This document shows positions 37,901-45,949 of a DNA stretch of 64,000 bases, piece after piece (position 1 is the first letter of the stretch; the number at the start of each line of letters is the position of its first letter). Below the pieces are notes generated by a model, which made no database searches, was not told where the DNA came from, and was given only the letters and a program-made list of their open reading frames with translations. The position numbers and the translations under genes are program-made. The stretch covers positions 1 through 64,000 of the forward strand of contig NZ_KB904755.1 of assembly GCF_000380185.1 (NCBI RefSeq), written 5' to 3'. This stretch comes from Thiofilum flexile DSM 14609. Its GTDB lineage: Bacteria > Pseudomonadota > Gammaproteobacteria > Thiotrichales > Thiotrichaceae.

Positions 37901-37933
37901 AAAAAAGCCACTAATGCGGGATAGTGGCTTTTT
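37901..37933 (+). terminator. Intrinsic terminator after the 74-aa gene
   Basis: Stem AAAGCCACTA / TAGTGGCTTT with an eight-base loop runs into a U-tract, ten bases past the stop codon. Confidence 0.85.
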
Positions 37934-38062
37934 ATACCTACTTCAGGGGTTAGTGTGCTTATCCGGCCTTTTTTATGCGCTGAAAAACGATGACGTGGCA
38001 TATAGCACAATGTCACTATAGATCGGTGCAGGTTACTGGATAAACTGCTAAACGTTAAGAAT

Positions 38063-38094
38063 AAAAAGGGAAGCTGTGCAGGCTTCCCTTTTTT
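38063..38094 (+). terminator. Intrinsic terminator upstream of the cargo gene
   Basis: AAAAAGGGAAGC and GCTTCCCTTTTTT (with a short loop) form a strong bidirectional-looking terminator about 40 bp before the gene at 38134. The stretch 37934-38062 holds no gene that I can support. Confidence 0.85.
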
Positions 38095-38133
38095 GTTGAT
38101 ACCTGAAATTTGCTACTAACAGGAGCTTTTAGT

Positions 38134-39090
38134 ATGGATATTGCCACGCAAATAAGCAAGGCACATAACTACTTATTATCTCACCTATCCTCCAAGTCGT
38201 TAAGCCTGTTTAACCAACTCACTAGAACACATCAGCTCTATATCACCAGTCTTTTAGTAGGTAGAGATATTGATGCATTTCCTAGTGATGTATCTATGGA
38301 ATATACCCTTCAGGATGATATTAAGGCTTGTTTAGAGCATATAGAAACAGAGTTCAGTAAGATTATTACTGAGCCAGCTACTAAAGAAGCTTGGGAAAAC
38401 TGGTTGCTTTTAAAAAACAATGTTAGCGAGGTCTTGAAAGTTAAAGAGCTTGCTAGATTAGTATTTTTCCCTTATGAACCTTACGCTATTGATAGCCCAA
38501 GACTAGGTATGGAGCAGACCTTTGCTAATGTTTTAAGTGGCTTCTGGATTAATGATGGATTATTAAAGCCTTATCTCTATCCGTGGCAAACGTCAATAAA
38601 AAATGTTTTATTTGGTAGAGAAAATATTAAAAATTATCAACTCAAAACACCTGAAGAAAGCCGAGTACTTTATGCAGAGCTGCCTATAAATAAAAAAATA
38701 CATACTCTTGTTAGATTTGACGATTTAATATCTACTGGTAAGCAAATAAAAATATCAGGAAAGACACATCTCCATCCGTTAGATGTTGCTAATGTATGGG
38801 GCAGTTACCTGCCTAATCCTATAATCACTCTAGAAAGACCAGTTCAAGAATCTAGCATCCAAGGCAATCTAGACCGGCAATTGGAGCTTATAAAGTCTGA
38901 ATTGTTGGAACGTGTCCATCAGGAAGATTTAAACATCATGAGATTGCCTTGGGGGTTTAAGGCTAGTTTTAGACAGTGGTTTTGTAGTCACTATCCCATA
39001 TCTCAAGACGTATTTAATAAAAGGTGGCAAACCTTGCTAGATGAAGGGTTTTTGGATAGTAGTTTTAAGCCTAATCAATCAAAAAAGTAA
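38134..39090 (+). CDS. Unknown cargo protein of element 1
   Basis: I do not recognise this 318-residue protein. ATG 38134 (MDIATQISKAHNYLLSHL) has AGGAG eight bases upstream; the frame is open eight codons further. It appears soluble and helical, with segments such as FPYEPYAIDSPRLGMEQTF, YPWQTSIKNVLFG and a basic C-terminus (KPNQSKK). The gene is more AT-rich than its neighbours and is isolated between hairpin terminators, the position where P2/P4-type elements carry exchangeable defence or moron genes. An anti-phage role is an inference from position only. Confidence 0.7.
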   Translation: MDIATQISKAHNYLLSHLSSKSLSLFNQLTRTHQLYITSLLVGRDIDAFPSDVSMEYTLQDDIKACLEHIETEFSKIITEPATKEAWENWLLLKNNVSEVLKVKELARLVFFPYEPYAIDSPRLGMEQTFANVLSGFWINDGLLKPYLYPWQTSIKNVLFGRENIKNYQLKTPEESRVLYAELPINKKIHTLVRFDDLISTGKQIKISGKTHLHPLDVANVWGSYLPNPIITLERPVQESSIQGNLDRQLELIKSELLERVHQEDLNIMRLPWGFKASFRQWFCSHYPISQDVFNKRWQTLLDEGFLDSSFKPNQSKK

Positions 39091-39152
39091 AATATCCTAT
39101 ATTCTCCCATATTCTCCTATATTGCATCTCCCATATTTGCCTCGGTACAAAT

Positions 39153-39177
39153 AAAAAAGCCACCTGCTGGGGTGGCT
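39153..39177 (-). terminator. Intrinsic terminator (minus-strand orientation) before the early operon
   Basis: Stem AGCCACC / GGTGGCT with loop TGCTGG is followed on the minus strand by a run of six U. Just upstream, 39092-39141 contains degenerate tandem words of the form CATATTCTCC. Confidence 0.6.
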
Positions 39178-39204
39178 CAAAAAATCAAAATCTAGGCCAA
39201 TCAT

Positions 39205-39828
39205 ATGCTGATCATTCAAAAAATACAACCAATCAAGGCTCAATACCTCAATTTTATTGAATTGAGTGAAAGCACCTCACCACGGTATCATGTACTTGTG
39301 CCTATTGAGTTAGGCATGAATGCAGAATTTGCAAACTCCTATCATCTAAAGGGCGACCATAACCGCCAACACGCAGGCGGTGGTTATAAGCCTGTAAGCT
39401 ACCTACAACACGGCGTTATGTCGGGTGAGCGTAGACTACAACACGGCTTAGACCGAAATACACGCAGCGTTTCCTTTGGAGCGTTAGGAGCACCTGACAA
39501 TTTCTGGTTTATCCTAGAACTTACCAAAGTGAATACGACCATGAACGCCTTAAGCGCTTGTGCTAGCACGGCTATAGCCTCCCCTCATCCTCTCCATTAT
39601 ATTGAAAATCCCCACGGCATTATTGCCTACCAAGACGGTTTACCCATTGCGTGGATTATCGCAGGCTACCATCAGGGGCAAATTAATAACAAACCGCATA
39701 CTTGCCGTTTTGTCGATGCTGCTTACCGTCGCGCCACTTATCACGGTGTCAACCTAGAAACCTTTGAATCTGACAGCGTAGCAGCCGCTAAGCAAACCCT
39801 AGAACATCTCTTTGGGGGTGCAGCATGA
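39205..39828 (+). CDS. Early-operon protein, unknown (207 aa)
   Basis: I do not recognise this protein. It is soluble, begins MLIIQKIQPIKAQYLNFIEL and has notable segments HNRQHAGGGYKPVSYLQHGV, SVSFGALGAPDNFWFILEL and ITAYQDG-like IIAYQDGLPIAWIIAGYHQG. The Arg/His/Gly-rich part might contact nucleic acid. It is the first gene of a tightly packed operon (39205-44225) whose members mostly overlap by four bases, ending with the gpA-like replication protein and the conserved membrane protein. A role in replication or early control is therefore likely. Confidence 0.6.
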   Translation: MLIIQKIQPIKAQYLNFIELSESTSPRYHVLVPIELGMNAEFANSYHLKGDHNRQHAGGGYKPVSYLQHGVMSGERRLQHGLDRNTRSVSFGALGAPDNFWFILELTKVNTTMNALSACASTAIASPHPLHYIENPHGIIAYQDGLPIAWIIAGYHQGQINNKPHTCRFVDAAYRRATYHGVNLETFESDSVAAAKQTLEHLFGGAA

Positions 39829-40052
39829 ACCCAAATACCTACCTCAATGCTTTGGGTGAATTGATTACCCCTGAACATTTTGAATCCATTGACTCAGGAT
39901 ATTTCTACCTAAACGGGCAAAAACAGCCTTGTGAGCGTTACCTAATCAATAACGAAGGCGACGGAGAAACGATATGGCTTGCTGATATTGCAGGCCATGA
40001 CTGCCTAGTAGAAGTCTGTGAAGGCGAAGAATTTGAGGAGGTGGCAGCATGA
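39825..40052 (+). CDS. Early-operon small acidic protein, unknown (75 aa)
   Basis: This is a small, strongly acidic protein (for example VEVCEGEEFEEVAA at the C-terminus), overlapping both neighbours by four bases (ATGA). No family is recognised. Acidic small proteins in phage early operons are often DNA mimics or inhibitors of host proteins, but there is no direct evidence here. Confidence 0.6.
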   Translation: MNPNTYLNALGELITPEHFESIDSGYFYLNGQKQPCERYLINNEGDGETIWLADIAGHDCLVEVCEGEEFEEVAA

Positions 40053-40309
40053 TCATGATTGACCGTCACCTTGTCAATGAAATCACTGGCATTAAGCAGG
40101 AAATCGACCTTCTACAAGCACAAGTTCAGTTGATTCATGACCATCTACGCTTAAGTTGCGTGTGTGAAATCAATGCGGGTGTCAAGGTTACGCAAGAAGT
40201 AGCTAACCGCCTTTGGAATGCCTTTGAAAAACTAGAAAACATCGAGAGCCATTTAGTTGATGAAGACCTAACGCAATGGGAAAAACAACATAGCGGGGTG
40301 GCAGCATGA
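40049..40309 (+). CDS. Early-operon small helical protein, unknown (86 aa)
   Basis: The 86-residue protein may start at 40049 or at the second ATG at 40055 (MIDRHLVNEITGIKQEI). It is predicted to be almost wholly helical, with a short coiled-coil-like region (EIDLLQAQVQLIHDHLRL) and a second helix pair near KLENIESHLVDEDL. No family is recognised. It overlaps both neighbours by four bases, so it is translated with the AlpA gene that follows. Confidence 0.6.
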   Translation: MIMIDRHLVNEITGIKQEIDLLQAQVQLIHDHLRLSCVCEINAGVKVTQEVANRLWNAFEKLENIESHLVDEDLTQWEKQHSGVAA

Positions 40310-40644
40310 GCCTATTACCTCCTCGCAAAAAGCAAACCATCAAAGCCCCCACCCTAGCCGCACTCAATCCGGCTCCCTTGCCTCCTGCTCCTATGGTACC
40401 AAGTCCAATAGTGACCGACCCGATAGAAAAAATGCTAAGGCTAGATGATGTCATCGCCATGACCGGAATTAGTAAAAGCCTCATCTATCAGCTCATGGCT
40501 GAGGGACAATTCCCGAAAGCGATCAAATTAACGCCTAAGCTGAGTGTCTGGCGACAAGCCGACGTGCAAGCCTTCCTGAAACTCAAAATTCAACAGGCCA
40601 TAAAAGCTGGAGCCTATCAGCCGTTTCAAGGAGCCACCGCATGA
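40306..40644 (+). CDS. AlpA-family regulator, element 1
   Basis: After a Pro-rich N-terminus of about 45 residues, the 112-residue protein has an AlpA/MerR-like helix-turn-helix: EKMLRLDDVIAMTGISKSLI, YQLMAEGQFPKAIKL and VWRQADVQAFLKLK. AlpA-type proteins are transcriptional regulators or excisionases of P4-like elements. Element 2 has a shorter homologue at 50116. It sits two genes before the gpA-like replication gene in the overlapping early operon, which fits control of excision and replication. Confidence 0.82.
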   Translation: MSLLPPRKKQTIKAPTLAALNPAPLPPAPMVPSPIVTDPIEKMLRLDDVIAMTGISKSLIYQLMAEGQFPKAIKLTPKLSVWRQADVQAFLKLKIQQAIKAGAYQPFQGATA

Positions 40645-40826
40645 ACACACCGACTCCTACCCCTGCCAACTTTGACCAACGTCTACAACGAGTCAAAGAT
40701 GAAATAGAAAAACGCATTGCTCAAAAGCACCCTGAAAACCCCTACGCCATGCGTGCAAGGTTATGGGTGAACTGGCTGACCAAAAACGTACAAGATGAGA
40801 TACAAGGCGAGGTGCATCATGCTTAA
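40641..40826 (+). CDS. Early-operon small protein, unknown (61 aa)
   Basis: This 61-residue, mostly helical protein (FDQRLQRVKDEIEKRIAQKH, RARLWVNWLTKNVQDEI) overlaps the AlpA gene by four bases and the gpA-like gene by eight. No family is recognised. Its placement suggests a partner of the replication protein. Confidence 0.6.
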   Translation: MNTPTPTPANFDQRLQRVKDEIEKRIAQKHPENPYAMRARLWVNWLTKNVQDEIQGEVHHA

Positions 40827-42678
40827 TCACCTCCCCTTTAACCATCACCCTGAGGATGCCGCATGGATTGCCACACAACTAGCGGCCTTGCCTCCCCTTA
40901 CCCATGAGGTGCTCACTCAACGCTATGAGCAGACCTTTAGCAATACCACGGTTAGAGCTTCTGAAGGCAGACGCGAGGCAAACCTTAGCCTCTTAGCCGC
41001 AGCCGACACCCTTAAGCGGGTGAAGCCGCACAGTTGCCGCAATGTCTCACTCTCTGATGAGGCCATAAAACTCAAGGCCGAGCGTCTTAGCCTCTTGGCT
41101 AGGCGTTCCATTCGTGCCGTAGGTAAAGGTGAAGATAGTCAAAGCCAAGCCTACCAAGTCGCTTGTGAACTCTTAGAGAATCAAGGCTTGCCCATCGGTA
41201 CACAAAACCCCAGCGGCCTGATTGCCAGAGTACAAGATGAACAGTTTTGGCGTAGACGCTTGACCGTGACCCAAGATCGTGAAGAAGAGCACTTCATGAT
41301 TGCCAGTCACGCGGTCGGACGTGGTATAGCGGCCTATCTCTCTAATCCATTGCATACCCGCATCACGAACCGGATTCGTAATAGCTATCAAGCGATGGAG
41401 CGCCTAGAGGCCGTGTGCGAAGAAACCGGCGAACGCCTCGATATGCTGAACATACTCAAGGGTTCGTTAGCGAACCCCGAAGTCCGTCGGGCTGAACTCA
41501 TGGTGAGAATGCGCGGCTATGAAAACTACGCCAAGTCACAAGGTCATGTGGCGGTATTCTATACCCTCACCTGCCCCTCTAAATACCACGCGCAAACACT
41601 CAGCACCGGCGGCAAAGCGATTCCAAACCCTAGCTATAACGGCACGACTCCCCGCCAAGCTCAAGCCTATCTCACAAAACTATGGGCAAAGATTCGCGCT
41701 AGCTTTAAATACTACGAGCTAAGTGTGTACGGTTTTCGCATTGCAGAACCACATCACGACGGCACACCGCACTGGCATTTAGTGCTCTTTATGCCCAAAA
41801 ATGACCGCTATGAAGTCACCCGCCTGATGCGTGAATACGCACTGATGGAAGACGGCAACGAGAAAGGCGCGTTTAAATACCGCTTTCAAGCCGTCAAGAT
41901 CGACACCAACAAAGGCAGTGCGACCGGCTATATTGCCAAGTATGTTTCAAAAAATATTGACGGTTTTGGACTGGATGAAGATTTTGAAAGTGGCAAGGCC
42001 GCCAATGAATCAGCCTCCCGTGTACGGGCTTGGGCGAGCCTATGGGGTATCCGTCAATTTCAGCAAATTGGCGGTGCGCCTGTCGGTGTATGGCGTGAAC
42101 TACGTCGCATCAAAGACGAGGCCGACCTTGAACATGACCTACTCAAAGCAGCCTATCAAGCCGCTGACCGTGGTGATTGGGAACGCTACCTAGTCACTCA
42201 AGGCGGAGCCTGTGTGTTACGCAAAGACCAACCGCTCAAACTCTATACCCTATCCCGCATTGATAAAAGCACGGGTGAAATCCTCACCAATAAATATGGT
42301 GAAGTGGTGGCAAGGGTAAAAGGCATTAGCCTCTTCCAAAACCCCACCATTAAAACCCGTGTGTATACATGGCGCATTGAATTAAAAGCCGATGCGCTGA
42401 CCTTTCATGATGTGCTCAAAGGCGCTGAGATTACCTATAAGTCAGACCTTAGCCAGACCGTGCAAGCTAGCTCTCAAGCTAGCACGGATTCCGCTCTTTC
42501 TTCTTTTTCTTCATTGGGTAGCTCTGCTACCCCTTGGAGTACTGGAAATAACTGTAGAAACACTGATTGGGAACAAGAAAACCTCTACGAAGCAAGGCAA
42601 GAACGAGCGGCAATCTGGCTCTATAACCTCGATTGTGAAGAATCAGCACGAAACACTAGCCAAAGCAAGGAGGATTAA
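40819..42678 (+). CDS. P2 gpA-like HUH replication endonuclease
   Basis: Phage P2 gpA nicks its origin and starts rolling-circle replication. The 619-residue product starts at ATG 40819 (MLNHLPFNHHPEDAAWIA), with GAGGT upstream. Family features are the motif VAVFYTLTCPSKYHAQ, the HUH metal motif EPHHDGTPHWHLVLFM and the twin catalytic tyrosines in GYIAKYVSKNIDGFG. In P2 the origin lies inside gene A, and the same may hold here. It is followed two bases later by the membrane protein gene. Element 2 has a different replication gene at this position. Confidence 0.9.
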   Translation: MLNHLPFNHHPEDAAWIATQLAALPPLTHEVLTQRYEQTFSNTTVRASEGRREANLSLLAAADTLKRVKPHSCRNVSLSDEAIKLKAERLSLLARRSIRAVGKGEDSQSQAYQVACELLENQGLPIGTQNPSGLIARVQDEQFWRRRLTVTQDREEEHFMIASHAVGRGIAAYLSNPLHTRITNRIRNSYQAMERLEAVCEETGERLDMLNILKGSLANPEVRRAELMVRMRGYENYAKSQGHVAVFYTLTCPSKYHAQTLSTGGKAIPNPSYNGTTPRQAQAYLTKLWAKIRASFKYYELSVYGFRIAEPHHDGTPHWHLVLFMPKNDRYEVTRLMREYALMEDGNEKGAFKYRFQAVKIDTNKGSATGYIAKYVSKNIDGFGLDEDFESGKAANESASRVRAWASLWGIRQFQQIGGAPVGVWRELRRIKDEADLEHDLLKAAYQAADRGDWERYLVTQGGACVLRKDQPLKLYTLSRIDKSTGEILTNKYGEVVARVKGISLFQNPTIKTRVYTWRIELKADALTFHDVLKGAEITYKSDLSQTVQASSQASTDSALSSFSSLGSSATPWSTGNNCRNTDWEQENLYEARQERAAIWLYNLDCEESARNTSQSKED

Positions 42679-42680
42679 AC

Positions 42681-44033
42681 ATGGATAACTTACTGGTTTT
42701 AGCCTTCCTAGCGATGGTAGGTGGTCTAGTCTGGCTACATCTCAACAAACACAATCCCCAAAAACTCAACTCAGTACGCCACAAAACCAAAGGGCTAGGC
42801 GGCCTCTATGTGGTTGAAAAGGTGCTGTTACTAGCCGCCGGTTTAATGGGTAGCCTATTTGCCTATGGTATTTTCTCACCCATTTGGGAACCTTTGGGCT
42901 ATCTAGTGGGTGCCATGGTCATTGCCTTCAACTTCTCCGAAGGATTCTTGATTCGCCTCACCATTGCCGCGTGGCGCTATGGTTTTCGTTTAGTCGGTAG
43001 CATTGCCGCTATTGGTGTGCTTATGATCATGTGGTATTCGCTAACAGCGGGTGCCAGTGTCATAGAAACCTTTTTAGGCAAGAACCAAGACTTACAGCTA
43101 GCCGCACAATATAAAATTGCAGCGAGTCGAGATACGATTGAAGCCGCCAAAGCGGGAATATTAACGGCTCAATTAAAAGCACGAGAAGCCGATCATTATG
43201 GTTATTTAAATAATCCCGACATAGCCAAAGCACAAGCCAATGCCGCCACCATTTCAGCCCAAGAAAACCAACGCATTGCACAGGTACTCGAAAACAAAGC
43301 ACCGGAATTTAAAGCGGCTTTTGGAATGTCACGCGATGCTGTCGCCTTTCTGGTTGCCTTGGCTTTAGAGTTTAGTATTTTAGGCGTGGTGATATTTACC
43401 GAGCTATTTGGTAAACCTACCCCTCTTCCGGCATTAGTCCGCTTTGCCAATAAATCATTCGATTGGAATATAAACCCACATCATTTAAATAACCTCAGTA
43501 TTGAAAAAAGCCCAGCACCTGAAACCGTGGCCTTACCGTATTCAATGCCTCAAGTCGGCTTTGCGGGTTATTCTGCCTATGCCTCCCAACCTTCACGGGA
43601 AGGTATATCCACCGTCCCTAGCGAGGTGCCCCTAGCGTCCCGTGACGCTTCCCCAGCATCTCACCATACCGTCTCAGACCGTCTCACCGCACCGTCTCCA
43701 GTGTACGCGGTCGGTGAGACGCTAGCCGCTACGGGCGACACCAAACTAGCCCCGAAACCCGCACAAGAGCGTGTATTTAATCAATGGCTAGAATTAATTA
43801 AACAAGGTGATATATCCCCAACGGTCAGACCTGCTAAAACCCTGATTATAGAAAATCAATTAACGGTAGGCGTGAAATTAGCCGAAAGTTTAGCGAGTGA
43901 TTGGCTAGATAGAGCTTATAACTTAGGCGTATTAGCATTGAATCCTGATTATACCAATGGCAGACCTAAATATATCTTAGCCCGTCAATATAAAGCGAGT
44001 AGGGTTGAATTAACTAAAAGAGAGGTGGCTTAA
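42681..44033 (+). CDS. Conserved element membrane protein with C-terminal winged-helix-like region, copy 1
   Basis: I do not recognise this 450-residue protein. Four membrane segments lie at about residues 3-20, 47-66, 71-95 and 101-122. A long charged helix follows (about 130-215, AASRDTIEAAKAGILTAQLK onward), then a fifth segment (about 222-242, DAVAFLVALALEFSILGVVI). A Ser/Pro-rich linker leads to a C-terminal domain (about 350-450) with a helix-turn-helix look (FNQWLELIKQGDISP ... DWLDRAYNLGVLALNP). A copy about 97 percent identical lies in element 2 at 51304, so it is backbone, not cargo. Possible roles are membrane-linked regulation, partition or superinfection exclusion. Confidence 0.7.
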   Translation: MDNLLVLAFLAMVGGLVWLHLNKHNPQKLNSVRHKTKGLGGLYVVEKVLLLAAGLMGSLFAYGIFSPIWEPLGYLVGAMVIAFNFSEGFLIRLTIAAWRYGFRLVGSIAAIGVLMIMWYSLTAGASVIETFLGKNQDLQLAAQYKIAASRDTIEAAKAGILTAQLKAREADHYGYLNNPDIAKAQANAATISAQENQRIAQVLENKAPEFKAAFGMSRDAVAFLVALALEFSILGVVIFTELFGKPTPLPALVRFANKSFDWNINPHHLNNLSIEKSPAPETVALPYSMPQVGFAGYSAYASQPSREGISTVPSEVPLASRDASPASHHTVSDRLTAPSPVYAVGETLAATGDTKLAPKPAQERVFNQWLELIKQGDISPTVRPAKTLIIENQLTVGVKLAESLASDWLDRAYNLGVLALNPDYTNGRPKYILARQYKASRVELTKREVA

Positions 44034-44225
44034 ATGCACTTTGATAATAACGTTCAAACCATTCGACTTAATATCAGCGATGACCAAGCGTTACAAATTC
44101 GAGAAAGGGAGTTACAGCGTAGTGGGGTATTTAAGGTGAATGTTAGCCGTATTCATTCGGCCTTGATTGAGATTGAAATTATCAGCCGTCCGATAATTGA
44201 CGTTACCCCAAAACATTTAAATTAA
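44034..44225 (+). CDS. Conserved small element protein, copy 1 (63 aa)
   Basis: The 63-residue protein follows the membrane-protein gene with no gap and is nearly identical to 52657-52848. It contains RLNISDDQALQIRERELQRS and VSRIHSALIEIEIISRPIID, suggesting a small helical DNA- or protein-binding module. No family is recognised. Conservation in both elements beside the membrane protein points to a shared function. Confidence 0.7.
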   Translation: MHFDNNVQTIRLNISDDQALQIRERELQRSGVFKVNVSRIHSALIEIEIISRPIIDVTPKHLN

Positions 44226-44246
44226 TCCCTGTGCTCAGGTTAACCC

Positions 44247-44268
44247 AACAGGGCAATATTGCCCTGTT
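44247..44268. terminator. 22-bp perfect palindrome at the end of the element 1 operon
   Basis: Arms AACAGGGCAAT / ATTGCCCTGTT form a hairpin 21 bases past the last stop codon. It lacks a U-tract, unlike the terminator at the equivalent place in element 2 (52882). Confidence 0.5.
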
Positions 44269-44337
44269 AGGGAAAACTAACACCTTTAAAATATAAAAAA
44301 CTAAGTATTTGATATTAAAGAATAAATTAATATTTTT

Positions 44338-44357
44338 GTGTGTAAGACAGTGTGTAT
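44338..44357 (+). promoter_or_regulatory. Right arm sites of element 1 (GTGTGTAA)
   Basis: GTGTGTAA at 44338 and GTGTGTAT at 44350 match the arm word at the left end of element 1 and not that of element 2. The rest of 44226-44657 is AT-rich junction DNA without genes. Confidence 0.6.
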
Positions 44358-44413
44358 AAAAAAATATATACTATTTATTTAAAATAAAATCATATTGTTA
44401 TATATATAATTTA

Positions 44414-44431
44414 ATTCTCTTCACCGCTCCA
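44414..44431 (+). other. att-like junction between elements 1 and 2
   Basis: ATTCTCTTCACC-GCTCCA is a degenerate copy of the tRNA-Gly 3' end at 32451-32469 (one substitution and one missing C). Confidence 0.65.
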
Positions 44432-44544
44432 TCAATTAATTCTTTATCGTCCTATATCGTTCTAAATCATTAAAAAATAAGCCTTTTATCCTAATCCTAT
44501 CGTCCGTTTACGTTCCAACAAGCACTACTAGAGTCTGAATTTTC

Positions 44545-44618
44545 GTGTAGTAATTTGTGTAGTAACTTTGCTAGATTAAGTCTAATTTTAAAGTCGCGTG
44601 TAGTACGACGTGTAGTAA
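44545..44618 (+). promoter_or_regulatory. Integrase arm-site cluster of element 2 (GTGTAGTA)
   Basis: GTGTAGTAA occurs at 44545, 44557 and 44610, with GTGTAGTAC at 44598, in pairs about 12 bp apart as in element 1. Related words recur at the right end (57179 and 57190). Confidence 0.65.
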
Positions 44619-44657
44619 CTCCCTACAACCCTCATTAGATAAGGCTGTAAGATTCCC

Positions 44658-45890
44658 ATGAACCCCGTTGAGCCTAAGCACAATGCCTCCACAGAACTAG
44701 AGGCACGTCATGCTAAACCCCAAGATAAAATCTACCGTTTAACCTATGGTGATGGTTTGCAATTAGAGATTAGACCTAAAGGTACTAAATATTGGATACA
44801 TCGCTATCGCAACCCACTGACTAAAAAGCTAACGGTCTACACGATTGGTGAATTTAAGGATAATAAAGCTCCCCCTCACACCACCTTATTGCAAGCTAGA
44901 ACGGTGCTTTATGAGGTTAAAGGCTTGATCCAGCGAGGTATTGATCCAAATACACAAAAGCAACGCGCCAAAATACAAGCGGAGCATGAAACCTTTAGAG
45001 ATATAGCCTTTGAGTGGTACAACGCTCAACTAAACCGCTGGTCTAGCACTAATACTAATCAAGTATTACGATGTTTAGAGAGTGACATACTCCCTTATAT
45101 TGGTGTTCGCCCTATTGCGGAACTAGAAGCAATGGACTTCTTACAGGTAATCCGACGCACTGAAGGTAGAGGGGCATTAGATAAAGCTCGTAAAGTTAAG
45201 CAGCGTCTAGGTGCCGTAATGCGCTATGCCGTAGCTACCGGACGCGCTAAATTTAATCCTGTACCTGATTTAAGTATTGCTATGATTGCCAAACCTAAGG
45301 AGACACATTTTAACGCACTTACGCTTAAAGACTTACCTAGCTTTCTGCACGATCTAGGCAAATACCGCTCTGAAGTCATGCGTCGTGCGGTACAGTTTGC
45401 TCTATTAACCTTTGCTCGTACGGGTTCAATACGTAGTGCGGAATGGGTAGAGATTGATTGGGACAATCGCGTATGGAATATTCCGGCGCATCATATGAAA
45501 ATGGGAGAAGCTCATATCATCCCACTCTCTGATCAAGCCCTACAGCTCTTAAGAGAGTTGCAGCCATTTACAAGTGATTCACATTTAATTTTTTACACCA
45601 CAAGCCGAGACAAAGAGCTTAGCCCGAATGCTTTGCTGAGTGTACTACGGCACATGGGCTGGCAAGATCGGACTACTATTCACGGTTTCCGTGCTTTGGC
45701 TTCTAGTGCGTTGCATGATGCGGGTTTTGAGCCTCATATTATTGAAAAACAATTAGCCCATGCAGAACGTAACAAGGTAGCAGGTGCTTATCGCTATATG
45801 GCTGAGTACCTGCCAGAACGTATTAAAATGATGCAGTGGTGGGGTGATTTTCTAGATAGTGCTAATGCTAAGCCGACTAAAACCCCGTAG
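44658..45890 (+). CDS. int: P4-type tyrosine integrase of element 2
   Basis: The 410-residue protein has the same layout as the first integrase: arm-binding domain (KIYRLTYGDGLQLEIRPKGT), core-binding domain and catalytic domain. The catalytic domain has TFARTGSIRSAEW, HGFRALASSALHDAGF, the LAHAERNK His and a Tyr in AYRYMAEYLPER. Most of the protein is clearly diverged from integrase 1, including the arm-binding domain, in line with the different arm-site word. The last dozen codons (ending SANAKPTKTP) are identical. It uses an ATG start and follows the junction att site. Confidence 0.92.
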   Translation: MNPVEPKHNASTELEARHAKPQDKIYRLTYGDGLQLEIRPKGTKYWIHRYRNPLTKKLTVYTIGEFKDNKAPPHTTLLQARTVLYEVKGLIQRGIDPNTQKQRAKIQAEHETFRDIAFEWYNAQLNRWSSTNTNQVLRCLESDILPYIGVRPIAELEAMDFLQVIRRTEGRGALDKARKVKQRLGAVMRYAVATGRAKFNPVPDLSIAMIAKPKETHFNALTLKDLPSFLHDLGKYRSEVMRRAVQFALLTFARTGSIRSAEWVEIDWDNRVWNIPAHHMKMGEAHIIPLSDQALQLLRELQPFTSDSHLIFYTTSRDKELSPNALLSVLRHMGWQDRTTIHGFRALASSALHDAGFEPHIIEKQLAHAERNKVAGAYRYMAEYLPERIKMMQWWGDFLDSANAKPTKTP

Positions 45891-45949
45891 ACTAGCCAAA
45901 GATACAACACGCTACCTAGCGAAAATCTTGCACTGATGCGAGTACCTAC

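Larger units (their letters stand above)
32451..44425 (+). mobile_element. Integrative element 1: capsid-encoding phage satellite
   Basis: The boundaries are the tRNA-Gly 3' end core ATTCCCTTCACC (32451-32462) and its degenerate copy ATTCTCTTCACC (44414-44425). Arm-type repeats GTGTGTAA occur at both ends (32584-32656 and 44338-44357). Contents in order: integrase, ProQ-like protein, control region, P2-like capsid gpN, terminase small subunit gpM and scaffold gpO, a small protein, a cargo gene between terminators, then a tightly overlapping early operon. That operon encodes three unknown proteins, an AlpA regulator, a small protein, a gpA-like HUH protein, a membrane protein and a 63-aa protein. 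No portal, large terminase, tail or lysis genes are present. Confidence 0.8.

Noticed and set aside
39092-39141. Tandem CATATTCTCC words as replication iterons
   Set aside because: Units are too irregular in length and sequence, and no replication gene is immediately adjacent.
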